Shown here one piece after another: positions 23,106 through 30,839 of a DNA stretch of 64,000 bases. This DNA is from Thauera sp. 2A1 (lineage in GTDB: Bacteria > Pseudomonadota > Gammaproteobacteria > Burkholderiales > Rhodocyclaceae). The DNA lies in contig NZ_SSXV01000007.1 in the NCBI RefSeq assembly GCF_009469595.2, forward strand, positions 1 to 64,000, in the 5' to 3' direction. A program made the translations under genes and the position numbers. Position 1 is the first letter of the stretch. Every line of letters begins with the position of its first letter. A model generated the notes under the pieces. It was not told the origin of the DNA. It did no database searches and worked only from the letters and a program-made list of their open reading frames with translations.

Positions 23106-24893
23106 ATGAACGTCCTCGGCATCTCGGCCTTCTGTCATGACGCCTCGGCCGCGCTGATCGCGGACGGCAGGCTCTTCGCGGGGGCGGAAGAGCGCTACAC
23201 CCGCATCAAGCACGACCGCGGCTTCCCCGCGCTCGCCATCGCCGATTGCCTGCGCCGTGCGGGGCTGACGAGCGAAGAGCTGGACGCGGTGGTCTTGCAC
23301 GAGGTGCCGGATGACGCACTCGCAGCGCGGGCCGGCGATACGCGCACCGGACCGACGGCCACCCGCGCTGAGGATGGGACACTCGCCCGCCTGCGGCTGC
23401 GCGACGAACTGAGCCGGCGCCTGCACATCCCACCGTCGCGGGTAGCGTTCTGCCCGCATCATCTGAGCCATGCCTGCCAGGCGTTCATCGGCGCGCCCTT
23501 CGACGAAGCGGCGGTGCTGGTCGTGGATTCGGCCGGCGCGGGCACGAGCACCGCGCTGTTCCATGGCCGCAAGGGCGAAACCCTGGAGATGCGGCTGCTG
23601 CAGGACATCCCCCATCCGCACTCCCTCGGGCTGCTGTATTCCGCCTTCACCGCCTTCCTCGGCTTCCAGCCCGACGACGGCGAATCGAGCGTCATGGCGC
23701 TCGCCTCCTTCGGCCGGCCGCGCCATCTCGAGCAGGTCGGCAGGATCCTGCGGCTGCAGACGGACGGCAGCTACGAGATCGACCCACGCTATCTCGACCC
23801 GTGCGGCGACGTCCCGTACACGTCCGCCTTCCTCGCGCTGTTCGGGCGTCCGCGCGGCGCCCGCGACCCACTCCCGTTCGACACCCTGGCCACCGGGCCC
23901 GTCGCCGTCGGGCCGGACCACCAGCGCTACGCCGACATCGCCGCCAGCATCCAGCGCGCGCTGGAAGAGGCATTGCTTCATCTGGCGCAGCGGCTGCACC
24001 GGCTGACGGGGCTCACGAACCTGTGCCTGGCCGGCAGCGTCGCGCTCAATTGCGTGGCCAACAGCGTCCTGCTGCAACGTTCGCCATTCTCGCGCCTGTA
24101 CGTGCCGCCTGACCCCGGCGACGGCGGCGCGGCGCTCGGTGCGGCGGCCTTTGGCGCCTTTCGCGACCACCCGGTGCCACCGCTCGAGCTGCATCCCTAT
24201 CTCGGCAGCAGCCATGACGAGGAGGAGGAGATCGCCATGCTGTCGGCGATCGACCTCGAGCAGTGGGAGGCGTACCGCCCGCCTGGCGCACCCTCGCTGC
24301 GCGACCTGCGGCTGGACATCCAGCGCCATCGGCATGTCGACGATCTCGTCGCCACGGTGGTGGCGGATCTGAGAGCCGGCAGGGTCGTCGGCTGGTATCA
24401 GGGTAACTACGAGATCGGGCCGCGCGCACTCGGCAACCGCTCGCTGCTCGCCGACCCCAGCCGTGTCGACGTGGCGCGCCGCCTGAGCCGGAGCATCAAG
24501 AGCCGAGCCGGTTTCCGGCCCTATGCCTTCTCCGTTGCTGCCGAGCACGCCCACCGCTGCATGGAGCTGCCCGCGGCGCTGCCGGCGCCGTCGAAATGGA
24601 TGCAGATGGTGGCGAATGTGCGCGACGAAGCACGCGACGCGGTGCGCGCCGCCATGCATGTCGACGGCACGAACCGAGCGCAGGTCTGCGCGGCTGCGGA
24701 CAATGCCCGCTACCACCGCCTCCTCGCCGCGTTCGGCGCCGCCTCGGGCCTGGGCGCCCTCCTCAACACTTCGTTCAACGAGAGCGGATTTCCGATCGTG
24801 AGAACGCCGGCGGAGGCAGTGCGGATGTTTGCCCGCACCGATCTCGACACGCTGGTGCTGAACGACTCGATCGTCCGGAAAGTCGCAGGCTAA
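23106..24893 (+). CDS. NodU/CmcH-family carbamoyltransferase (orphan)
   Basis: A 595-residue O-carbamoyltransferase that would use carbamoyl phosphate and ATP to carbamoylate a hydroxyl group on a small molecule or glycan. The N-terminal Kae1-like domain has FCHDASAAL (9-17), HHLSHA (118-123) and VDSAGAG (140-146). The C-terminal carbamoyltransferase domain carries GWYQGNYEIGPRALGNRSLL, KSRAGFRPYAFSV and LNTSFNESGFPI. The ATG at 23106 gives the family N-terminus MNVLGISAFCHD; the frame is open 18 codons upstream without family sequence. There is no biosynthetic cluster, sugar transferase or nodulation gene nearby, so the acceptor is unknown. Confidence 0.9.
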   Translation: MNVLGISAFCHDASAALIADGRLFAGAEERYTRIKHDRGFPALAIADCLRRAGLTSEELDAVVLHEVPDDALAARAGDTRTGPTATRAEDGTLARLRLRDELSRRLHIPPSRVAFCPHHLSHACQAFIGAPFDEAAVLVVDSAGAGTSTALFHGRKGETLEMRLLQDIPHPHSLGLLYSAFTAFLGFQPDDGESSVMALASFGRPRHLEQVGRILRLQTDGSYEIDPRYLDPCGDVPYTSAFLALFGRPRGARDPLPFDTLATGPVAVGPDHQRYADIAASIQRALEEALLHLAQRLHRLTGLTNLCLAGSVALNCVANSVLLQRSPFSRLYVPPDPGDGGAALGAAAFGAFRDHPVPPLELHPYLGSSHDEEEEIAMLSAIDLEQWEAYRPPGAPSLRDLRLDIQRHRHVDDLVATVVADLRAGRVVGWYQGNYEIGPRALGNRSLLADPSRVDVARRLSRSIKSRAGFRPYAFSVAAEHAHRCMELPAALPAPSKWMQMVANVRDEARDAVRAAMHVDGTNRAQVCAAADNARYHRLLAAFGAASGLGALLNTSFNESGFPIVRTPAEAVRMFARTDLDTLVLNDSIVRKVAG

Positions 24894-24932
24894 GCCGGCC
24901 GGATGTCGTCGGCCGGATGTCGCCCGCCACCC

Positions 24933-25649
24933 TCAGGCCGGCCGGCAATACTGCTCGATCGCGCGCAGCGACACCGAGTACGAATGCCGCACTTGCTCCT
25001 CGTCGTAGCGGTGTTCGCGGCCCACCGGGCAGGCGTCGCGCGCCACGCAGGCCGTGCGGCAGCGCGAATCCGGCTGCAGGCGGTAGCGGGCGCACTTGTC
25101 GAGCACGAATTCCCCATCCGCCATCGCCTGCGCCGGACAGGCGGCGATGCACGGCCGCCCGGCGCACGATGCGCACGGCGACGCCATCTGCAGCGGCGCA
25201 GTCGGCGCCAGGTCGGTGTCGGTGAGCAAGGCGGCGCGGTAGCCGAACCACGAGCCCCACTGCGGCAGGATGCCGAGCTTGAACGGCGTCGGCTGATGCC
25301 AGCCGGCGAGCCGGCCGAGCGTCTGCAGGCCGAGCGGCTTGTCGCCCGGGTACAGCAGCGTGCAGCAGTGCCCCGGGAACTGCGCGGCAAACCACTGCAT
25401 GACCGTGCGCACGCTGAAGTCGTCGATCGGGTCGTCGGACTCGACGCCCGCCGCCCGCAGTGCCGTCCACATCGCACGGCCGGCGTTGCCGATCAGGATG
25501 ATCTGGCGACAGGCGTGCGCAGGTGCGAAGTCGCGTCGCAAGTCGGCAACAACCTGCGGCGGAAGGTCGGCAAGGTCGAGGACGGCCTGCAGGTTCAACC
25601 CGGCCGCATCGAGCGCGGCGAAATCCGCGCTCAAAACCAGCACCCGCAC
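24933..25649 (-). CDS. 4Fe-4S ferredoxin-type protein (QueG-like C-terminal region)
   Basis: A 238-residue protein with Cys clusters in its C-terminal third: CASCAGRPCIAACP, followed by CARYRL, CRTACVARDACP. These have the spacing of bacterial 4Fe-4S ferredoxin domains and recall epoxyqueuosine-reductase-like proteins. The N-terminal half is not recognised. Upstream of the GTG at 25649 the frame is Arg/Gly-rich antisense-like sequence, so I place the start there; no strong ribosome-binding site supports it. The gene overlaps the small gene at 25631-25840 by 19 bp and is probably co-transcribed with it. Substrate and function are unknown. Confidence 0.75.
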   Translation of the reverse strand: MRVLVLSADFAALDAAGLNLQAVLDLADLPPQVVADLRRDFAPAHACRQIILIGNAGRAMWTALRAAGVESDDPIDDFSVRTVMQWFAAQFPGHCCTLLYPGDKPLGLQTLGRLAGWHQPTPFKLGILPQWGSWFGYRAALLTDTDLAPTAPLQMASPCASCAGRPCIAACPAQAMADGEFVLDKCARYRLQPDSRCRTACVARDACPVGREHRYDEEQVRHSYSVSLRAIEQYCRPA

Positions 25650-25840
25650 AGCCGGTGCGCACCCGGCCGCAGCACCGCCTCGACGCGCGCGGCCTCGACC
25701 AGCTTGAGTTCCTCGAGCGCGCGCAACTGGCCGGCGCAGTAGGCGTCGTAGCGGCCGCCCTCGGCGGCGCGGATGAAACCCGCCGCCGCGCGCTCGAACA
25801 GCGCCTTGGCCGCATCCGTGAGTGCATTGCTCTGGTCCAT
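25631..25840 (-). CDS. Small hypothetical protein upstream of the Fe-S protein gene
   Basis: A 69-residue, helix-rich protein (MDQSNALTDAAKALFERA...). It contains a YCAGQLRALEELKLVEAA helix and ends in LCGCWF. It has no signal peptide or known motif. It overlaps the start of the Fe-S protein gene by 19 bp in another frame and shares its strand. Codon use looks coding rather than antisense (Ala, Glu and Arg balanced). A partner or regulator of the Fe-S protein is possible but unproven. Confidence 0.5.
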   Translation of the reverse strand: MDQSNALTDAAKALFERAAAGFIRAAEGGRYDAYCAGQLRALEELKLVEAARVEAVLRPGAHRLCGCWF

Positions 25841-26052
25841 CGAATCCTCCGGCTGCTGTGATTGATCGGTCGTTCCGCACCGAGTGTACGACGACTGTCG
25901 CCCCCGGCGGGAACCACCTTTGTCCGCCAGGCCTCGCCGGCGGCCGTCCGGGTCACGCGAACTGCATCCCTTGTGAGCTGGATCATGGCAGCACCCAAAC
26001 CCTTCCGGCAGAATTGGTCAATGTTCATTCGACATGCATCGGAGCCCACCTC

Positions 26053-26772
26053 ATGTCTCGCACTTCGACCTTCCGACACTCGACTCCCCGAAACTCGACC
26101 TTCCGAAACGCCGCCGCCGCTGCCCTCCTGATCGGCAGTGCCGCCCTGCTCGCCGGCTGCGCCACCGAACAATCGCGCACGCTGGAAGTGGCCAAAGTCG
26201 CTTCCGCAGGCACCACATACAACGGACCGCGCAGCCTCATCGCCGTGGGCAAGTTCGACAACCGCTCGAGTTTCATGCGCGGCATCTTCAGCGACGGCGT
26301 CGACCGCCTCGGCAGCCAGGCCAAGACGATCCTGATCACCCACCTGCAGCAGACCGGCCGCTTCAACGTGCTCGACCGCGACAACATGCAGGAGATCAAG
26401 CAGGAGGCGGCGCGCGCCAAGTCGGCGCAGAACATCAAGGGCGCCAGCTACGTCATCACCGGCGACGTCACCGAGTTCGGCCGCAAGGAAACCGGCGACA
26501 AGCAGTTGTTCGGCCTCCTCGGCCGCGGCAAGTCGCAGGTCGCCTATGCCAAGGTCAATCTGAACGTGGTCAACGTCGAGACTTCGGAAGTCATCTACTC
26601 GACCCAGGGCGCCGGCGAGTACAGCCTGGACAACCGCGAGGTGATCGGCTTCGGCGGCACTGCCAGCTACGACTCCACGCTCAACGGCAAGGTGCTCGAC
26701 CTCGCCATGCGCGAGGCGGTGAATCGCCTGGTCGAAGGCATCCAGTCCGGCGCCTGGCAGCCCGGCCGCTGA
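26053..26772 (+). CDS. CsgG/HfaB-family lipoprotein
   Basis: A 239-residue outer-membrane lipoprotein with signal peptide and lipobox LLAGC near residue 36. The CsgG-domain features follow: IAVGKFDNRSSF, LITHLQQTGRFNVLDRDNM, YVITGDVTEFG and a C-terminal MREAVNRLVEGIQSG. CsgG homologues form oligomeric secretion channels or scaffold surface adhesins. It is the first of three consecutive lipoprotein genes (CsgG-like, DUF4810, DUF799) that recur together in many proteobacteria, so they probably act as one envelope complex. No curli subunit genes accompany it. Confidence 0.88.
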   Translation: MSRTSTFRHSTPRNSTFRNAAAAALLIGSAALLAGCATEQSRTLEVAKVASAGTTYNGPRSLIAVGKFDNRSSFMRGIFSDGVDRLGSQAKTILITHLQQTGRFNVLDRDNMQEIKQEAARAKSAQNIKGASYVITGDVTEFGRKETGDKQLFGLLGRGKSQVAYAKVNLNVVNVETSEVIYSTQGAGEYSLDNREVIGFGGTASYDSTLNGKVLDLAMREAVNRLVEGIQSGAWQPGR

Positions 26773-26780
26773 ACGGATCG

Positions 26781-27164
26781 ATGCGGAAACCGACGATGAA
26801 GCGCCTTTCCCTCGCCCGGTTCGCGACCGGCCTTCCGCTCGCGGGCGCCCTGCTCCTTGCCGGCTGCGCCACCGGGCCGCAGCCGCTGTATTACTGGGGC
26901 GACTACCAGCCCGCGCTGTATGGCCACTTCACCAAGGAGAAAGGGCCGCAGGAGCAGATCGCTGCCCTCGAGGCAGGCATCGAGAAGGCGCGCGCCGCCG
27001 GCAAGCCCGTGCCGCCCGGCTACAACGCCCACCTCGGCCTGCTCTACGCCGAAGGCGAACAGACGGACCAGATGCTGAAGTATTTCGAGGCCGAGAAGGC
27101 CCTCTACCCGGAAGGCGCGTCCTACATGGACTTCCTGCTGGGCAAGTTCAAACGTGAGAAATGA
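26781..27164 (+). CDS. DUF4810 lipoprotein
   Basis: A 127-residue lipoprotein: signal peptide, lipobox LLAGC, then LYYWGDYQPALYGHF and a TPR-like helical segment (GYNAHLGLLYAEGEQ). This YYWGxY signature fits DUF4810. A second in-frame ATG at 26796 gives a slightly shorter signal peptide. It is the middle gene of the CsgG-like/DUF4810/DUF799 triad and its stop overlaps the next start (ATGA). It is probably a periplasmic accessory of the CsgG-like channel. Confidence 0.85.
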   Translation: MRKPTMKRLSLARFATGLPLAGALLLAGCATGPQPLYYWGDYQPALYGHFTKEKGPQEQIAALEAGIEKARAAGKPVPPGYNAHLGLLYAEGEQTDQMLKYFEAEKALYPEGASYMDFLLGKFKREK

Positions 27165-27868
27165 GGCGCTCGATGATGCGAACCCCGACCCTCAAGGCCC
27201 ACCTTCCCCGGGCTGCCCTTGCCGCCACGGCCGCCGCCCTTCTCGCCACCGGCTGCGCCGCACCCGGGCCTTCCTACGATTACAGCGCCTTCAAGCAGAG
27301 CCGGCCGACTTCCATCCTCGTGCTGCCGCCGCTCAACAGCTCGCCGGACGTGGGCGCCAGCTACAGCATGCTGTCGCAGGTCACCTTGCCGCTGGCGGAA
27401 TCGGGCTACTACGTGCTTCCGGTCAGCCTGGTGGACGAGACTTTCCACCAGAACGGCCTGCACAACCCGGCCGAGATGCACGACGTGAAGCTGCAGAAGC
27501 TGCGCGAGATCTTCGGCGCCGATGCCGCGCTGTACATCGACATCAAGCAGTACGGCACCACCTATGCGGTGTTCGCGAGCGAGAGCCGCGTCACCGCAGA
27601 GGCCAGGCTGATCGATCTGCGCTCGGAGCAGTTGCTGTGGCAGGGCTCCGCCACCGCCTCCAGCGCCGAGGGCCGCAATTCCAGTGGCGGCCTCGTCGGC
27701 CTGCTGGTGCAGGCGGTGGTGAGCCAGATCGTGGAGAGCGTCACCAACCAGTCCCACCCGGTCGCCGGCATCACCAGCAACCGCCTGCTCGCCGCCGGTC
27801 GGCCCAACGGCATGCTGTATGGTCCGCGCTCGCCCAACTACCAGAAGGACGGCAACGCACAGCAGTGA
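27161..27868 (+). CDS. DUF799 / GNA1162-family lipoprotein
   Basis: A 235-residue lipoprotein with lipobox LATGC near residue 30. The mature part includes SILVLPPLNSSPDV, GYYVLPVSLVDETF, NPAEMHDVKLQKLREIFGADAALYI and a C-terminal SNRLLAAGRPNGMLYGPRSP, all typical of DUF799 (Neisseria GNA1162). The Neisseria protein has a nucleotide-binding-like or TolB-like fold and has been studied as a surface antigen. The first ATG (27161) overlaps the previous stop by 4 bp; another ATG at 27173 is also possible. It completes the lipoprotein triad. Confidence 0.87.
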   Translation: MRRSMMRTPTLKAHLPRAALAATAAALLATGCAAPGPSYDYSAFKQSRPTSILVLPPLNSSPDVGASYSMLSQVTLPLAESGYYVLPVSLVDETFHQNGLHNPAEMHDVKLQKLREIFGADAALYIDIKQYGTTYAVFASESRVTAEARLIDLRSEQLLWQGSATASSAEGRNSSGGLVGLLVQAVVSQIVESVTNQSHPVAGITSNRLLAAGRPNGMLYGPRSPNYQKDGNAQQ

Positions 27869-27960
27869 CACTGACGCGTGAGGACGCAATGCGATCACAG
27901 GCGTGCGCCCCACCCGTCGAGTCGCTACACTTCAGACGAAGCTTCGCTGGGGACACACCG

Positions 27961-28251
27961 ATGACCACTTACGAGGAACTCAGTCGCCGCCGTACCGAAC
28001 TACTCAGCACCGCGGCTGCACACAAGGCCCGCAGCCTGAGCGTCTTCGGCTCAGTGGCCCGCGGCGAAGACCGCCCCGACTCGGATATCGACTTCCTGGT
28101 CGAGTTCGAACCCGATGCTTCCCTCCTCGACCTGATCGGGCTGCAGCAGGACATCGAGGCCATGCTCGGCCGCCGTGCAGACGTCGTCACTCCCAATGGC
28201 GTCAGCCCGTTCCTGCGCGATCGTATCCTCGGTGAGGCGCGCGCCTTGTGA
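27961..28251 (+). CDS. mntA: MntA-type nucleotidyltransferase antitoxin
   Basis: A 96-residue minimal nucleotidyltransferase with the active site GSVARGEDRPDSDIDFLVEF: G30-S31 and the metal-binding aspartates D42 and D44. In MntA-HepT systems this enzyme neutralises the HEPN toxin by adding AMP to its active-site tyrosine. The gene overlaps the HEPN gene by 4 bp (GTGA), strongly supporting a pair. All catalytic residues are present. Confidence 0.9.
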   Translation: MTTYEELSRRRTELLSTAAAHKARSLSVFGSVARGEDRPDSDIDFLVEFEPDASLLDLIGLQQDIEAMLGRRADVVTPNGVSPFLRDRILGEARAL

Positions 28252-28607
28252 GCCGCAACCCGGCGGTGCTCCTGCGGCACATCCTGCTTTGCCTCGACCG
28301 CATCGCCGACTTTACGGTCGACGGCAAGAACGCCTTCCTGGCGGACGCGAGGACTCAGGACGCCGTCATCCGAAACCTGGAGGTCATCGGTCAGGCGGTG
28401 AAGGACATCGGGGCGGAGGATCTCGCAGCACGACACGCCACGATTCCATGGCGGCAGGTAGCCGGCTTTCGTAACGTGCTCGCGCACCAATATCTTGGCG
28501 TTGACCTGATTCTCGTCTGGAATGTGGTCACGATGCATTTGCCTTCGTTGCGTTTGGCTATCGAATCCGAATTGTCCAGGTACTCAGAATCCGGTTCCAA
28601 CGCCTGA
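28248..28607 (+). CDS. hepT: HepT-type HEPN ribonuclease toxin (DUF86)
   Basis: A 119-residue HEPN protein. The catalytic RX4-6HXY motif is intact as R75-NVLA-H80-Q-Y82 (FRNVLAHQYLGVD). HepT proteins are RNases kept inactive by AMPylation of the motif tyrosine. The GTG start at 28248 overlaps the mntA stop, and no better start exists. With the upstream gene it forms a complete type VII toxin-antitoxin module. Confidence 0.9.
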   Translation: MSRNPAVLLRHILLCLDRIADFTVDGKNAFLADARTQDAVIRNLEVIGQAVKDIGAEDLAARHATIPWRQVAGFRNVLAHQYLGVDLILVWNVVTMHLPSLRLAIESELSRYSESGSNA

Positions 28608-28765
28608 CTCGATCGAACCATCAGGAATCGAAGAACGAAGCGTCGGTGTGATATCACGCGCCTCGGGAAATCAGCCGACGACAGGCAGCCCGACAACCGT
28701 CAGCTCATCACGGGCATTCAGCGTGCCGAATTGATGGTTGCTCCGCGTCCACATTCCCCTGCCCC

Positions 28766-29680
28766 TCAAGGCGCAGCCGATGCCCCTGCCGCCCACAGGT
28801 GCGCGGCGAGCAGCGCGCGCCAGGGCGAAAACGGGGCGAGCCAGGAGCGCGCTTCGTTCTCCGCGATCTTGTCCTCGCGGCCGAGCAAGGCCTGCAGCCC
28901 GCGCCGCACCGCGGCATCGCCGTGCAGGGAGCCGTCCATCCAGCCGAAGCCGCGCAGCAGCGTGTAGTCGACCGTCCACGGACCGACGCCGCGCACCTCC
29001 AGCAGCCGCCGGCGGATCTCGTCGACCGGGGGCGCATGCAGCCAGGCGTCGAGCGGCAAGCCGCCGTCCGCGGCGAGGCGCGCCACGGTGAGCAGGGTGT
29101 TCGCCTTGGCGTTGGAAAAGCCCGCCTGGCGCAGCACATCCACCGATAGGGCGGCGACCCGGCCCGCGTCCGGATAGCACATCAGGCCGCCCGCATTGCG
29201 CACGCCGGCCGCCAGGATCAGCTTGCGCCGCAAGGACACCGCCGCGCCCAAGCTGATCTGCTGCCCGGTGACGGCCCAGGTCAGCGCCTCGAACGGCGTC
29301 GTCGCCACCGGCACGCGCAAGCCGGCCTGGCGCACGATCAGGACACCGATCTGCGGATGGTCGCGGTGCTGCCGCTCGAAGGCGTCCACATCCTGCGCCA
29401 GGCCCAGCATGCGATCCAACATGGCTTCGAAGCGCTCCGCCCCCGCGGCATCGCCCGCACCGTCGATCACCATCGACGCCTCGACGCAGTCCGCACGGAA
29501 ACGCACCTGCAGATGCGCGGGGGCACCGTTCCACACCAGCCCCTTGCGCAGCAAGGCGTCGGTTTCCGATTCGGCAACGGCCTCGGCGATCTCCTGCGCA
29601 TCGCGCCGGTGAAAGGCCAGGATTTCCCTGCGCCGGAAAGCGGCGGGCAAGGACATGGCGCAGGAAAGGACAGTCGCCAC
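28766..29680 (-). CDS. alkA: DNA-3-methyladenine glycosylase II (AlkA-like)
   Basis: A 304-residue base-excision repair glycosylase that removes alkylated purines. It has an AlkA-type N-terminal domain and an HhH-GPD domain in the second half, including VTGQQISLGAAVSLRRKL and the hairpin LLEVRGVGPWTVDYTLLRGF. The catalytic aspartate lies in SLHGDAAVRRG. There is no Ada regulator domain and no alkylation operon nearby. The ATG at 29680 gives the full family N-terminus. Confidence 0.9.
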   Translation of the reverse strand: MATVLSCAMSLPAAFRRREILAFHRRDAQEIAEAVAESETDALLRKGLVWNGAPAHLQVRFRADCVEASMVIDGAGDAAGAERFEAMLDRMLGLAQDVDAFERQHRDHPQIGVLIVRQAGLRVPVATTPFEALTWAVTGQQISLGAAVSLRRKLILAAGVRNAGGLMCYPDAGRVAALSVDVLRQAGFSNAKANTLLTVARLAADGGLPLDAWLHAPPVDEIRRRLLEVRGVGPWTVDYTLLRGFGWMDGSLHGDAAVRRGLQALLGREDKIAENEARSWLAPFSPWRALLAAHLWAAGASAAP

Positions 29681-29715
29681 CTTCAGTCTCCAGAGCGGAT
29701 TTCAGCGGCTTCGGG

Positions 29716-30204
29716 TCAGGCCTCCTGCCGGATGTCGGTCCAGGCCGCTGCGGTCAGCGCCGCCAACGGCCCCGGCGTGAGCGGAAACACCGAAAACGGC
29801 GTCCCCGCCGCCGCCCAGATGCGCGCGAAGCGCTGCAGGTCGGCATCGAGCAGCAGCCTCACCGGCCCGGCGTGCCCCAGCGGCGCCACGCCGCCAATGG
29901 CGTAGCCGGTCGCCGCGCGCACGAAATCGGCATCGGCCCGCCCCAGCTTCTCTCCCACCAGGCGCGCCACCTTGTCCTCGCACACCCGGTTGTCCCCCGA
30001 CGCGACAACGACCACCGCACCGCCGCTTTGCTTGGCACGAAACACCACCGACTTGGCGATCTCCGCCACCGTGCAACCGATGGCCGCCGCCGCTTCGGCG
30101 CTGGTGCGCGTCGGCTGCTCGAACTCGACGACCTGGGTGTCGATGCCGGCCTCGGCGAGGAGGCGCTGGGTGCGGAGGGCGGTGGGGTGCTGGGCGGGCT
30201 TCAT
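29716..30204 (-). CDS. YbaK/ProX-type aminoacyl-tRNA deacylase
   Basis: A 162-residue protein with the YbaK fold, which removes misacylated amino acids (for example Cys) from tRNA in trans. The family features are VAEIAKSVVFRAKQSGGAVVVVASGDNRV (the conserved lysine is in EIAKSVVF), ATGYAIGGVAPLGH and the C-terminal FSVFPLTPGPL. It is a stand-alone cytoplasmic enzyme, 35 bp upstream of the alkA-like gene on the same strand. Exact tRNA specificity cannot be read from sequence. Confidence 0.88.
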   Translation of the reverse strand: MKPAQHPTALRTQRLLAEAGIDTQVVEFEQPTRTSAEAAAAIGCTVAEIAKSVVFRAKQSGGAVVVVASGDNRVCEDKVARLVGEKLGRADADFVRAATGYAIGGVAPLGHAGPVRLLLDADLQRFARIWAAAGTPFSVFPLTPGPLAALTAAAWTDIRQEA

Positions 30205-30839
30205 GATGACGAAAGGCCGACGGCCATCCTCATTTGTCGTTGCGGAAGAGCCGGGATGCTACCAGCTTGGCCATGGGGGCCTCCATACCGGATGTCAGCG
30301 GGTCCGCGACCGCGGTAGAACTCACCGCAGGGCGATGCGCTGCGTTGATCGAGCAAGCGAATCTCTGTCGCGCAACGGCGGGCCTAAGTGCTTGTATTTT
30401 GTGCTAAAGTCTTGCCTTTCTCGTCGATCGAGCGTCGCATGACCCTGCCTGCCCACCGCCGCTTCGCCCGCTGCCGCGCACCGCTGCGCGCGGGTGGACG
30501 CGTGCGTGCGCGCAGCATGATGTCGCCACTGCGCGGCCTCGCGACCCAGCTCGCATTCAAGGTCACAGGGTCTCCCGCCGTGCTTTCTCAGGCCGTGCGG
30601 GGACACCACCGGGGCTGAGCCCCACCCCCGCACGGCACCTTGCCCGGGACGCGCACACCGCGCATCCCGTTCAACGTGCAGCCGCCGCGGGCCATGGTCC
30701 ATAACTCCCGCTCATCGACCGCCAGCGCGGTCCGGCCCCGGTCCATCGGGGCCACCCCGGCCATCGGCATTTCCCCCGCAGGGCTGCATCCGAAGCGCCG
30801 CGCCACATGCGCGGCGGTGCAACGCACGAGGGTGATGCA
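30205..30839. other. 635-bp region without a supported gene
   Basis: No open frame here looks coding. A short plus-strand frame (about 30439-30618) encodes an Arg-rich peptide with no recognisable features. An extended-minus-10-like TGCTAAAGT occurs at 30402-30410 but no good minus-35 accompanies it. A nested inverted repeat is annotated separately. The stretch probably contains promoters for the divergent flanking genes and may hide a small RNA. Confidence 0.4.
30593..30635. repeat. Nested GC-rich inverted repeat
   Basis: The arms CCGTGCGGGG (30593-30602) and CCCCGCACGG (30626-30635) are perfectly complementary and enclose a second hairpin, GGGGC-TGA-GCCCC (30611-30623). No T run follows, so it is not a standard intrinsic terminator. 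It could be part of a structured leader or an RNA, about 205 bp upstream of the hexad-repeat gene. Confidence 0.55.

Noticed and set aside
30439..30618. Small Arg-rich coding gene
   Set aside because: The 59-residue product has no features, ribosome-binding site or neighbours supporting it, and the region is GC-rich intergenic sequence.
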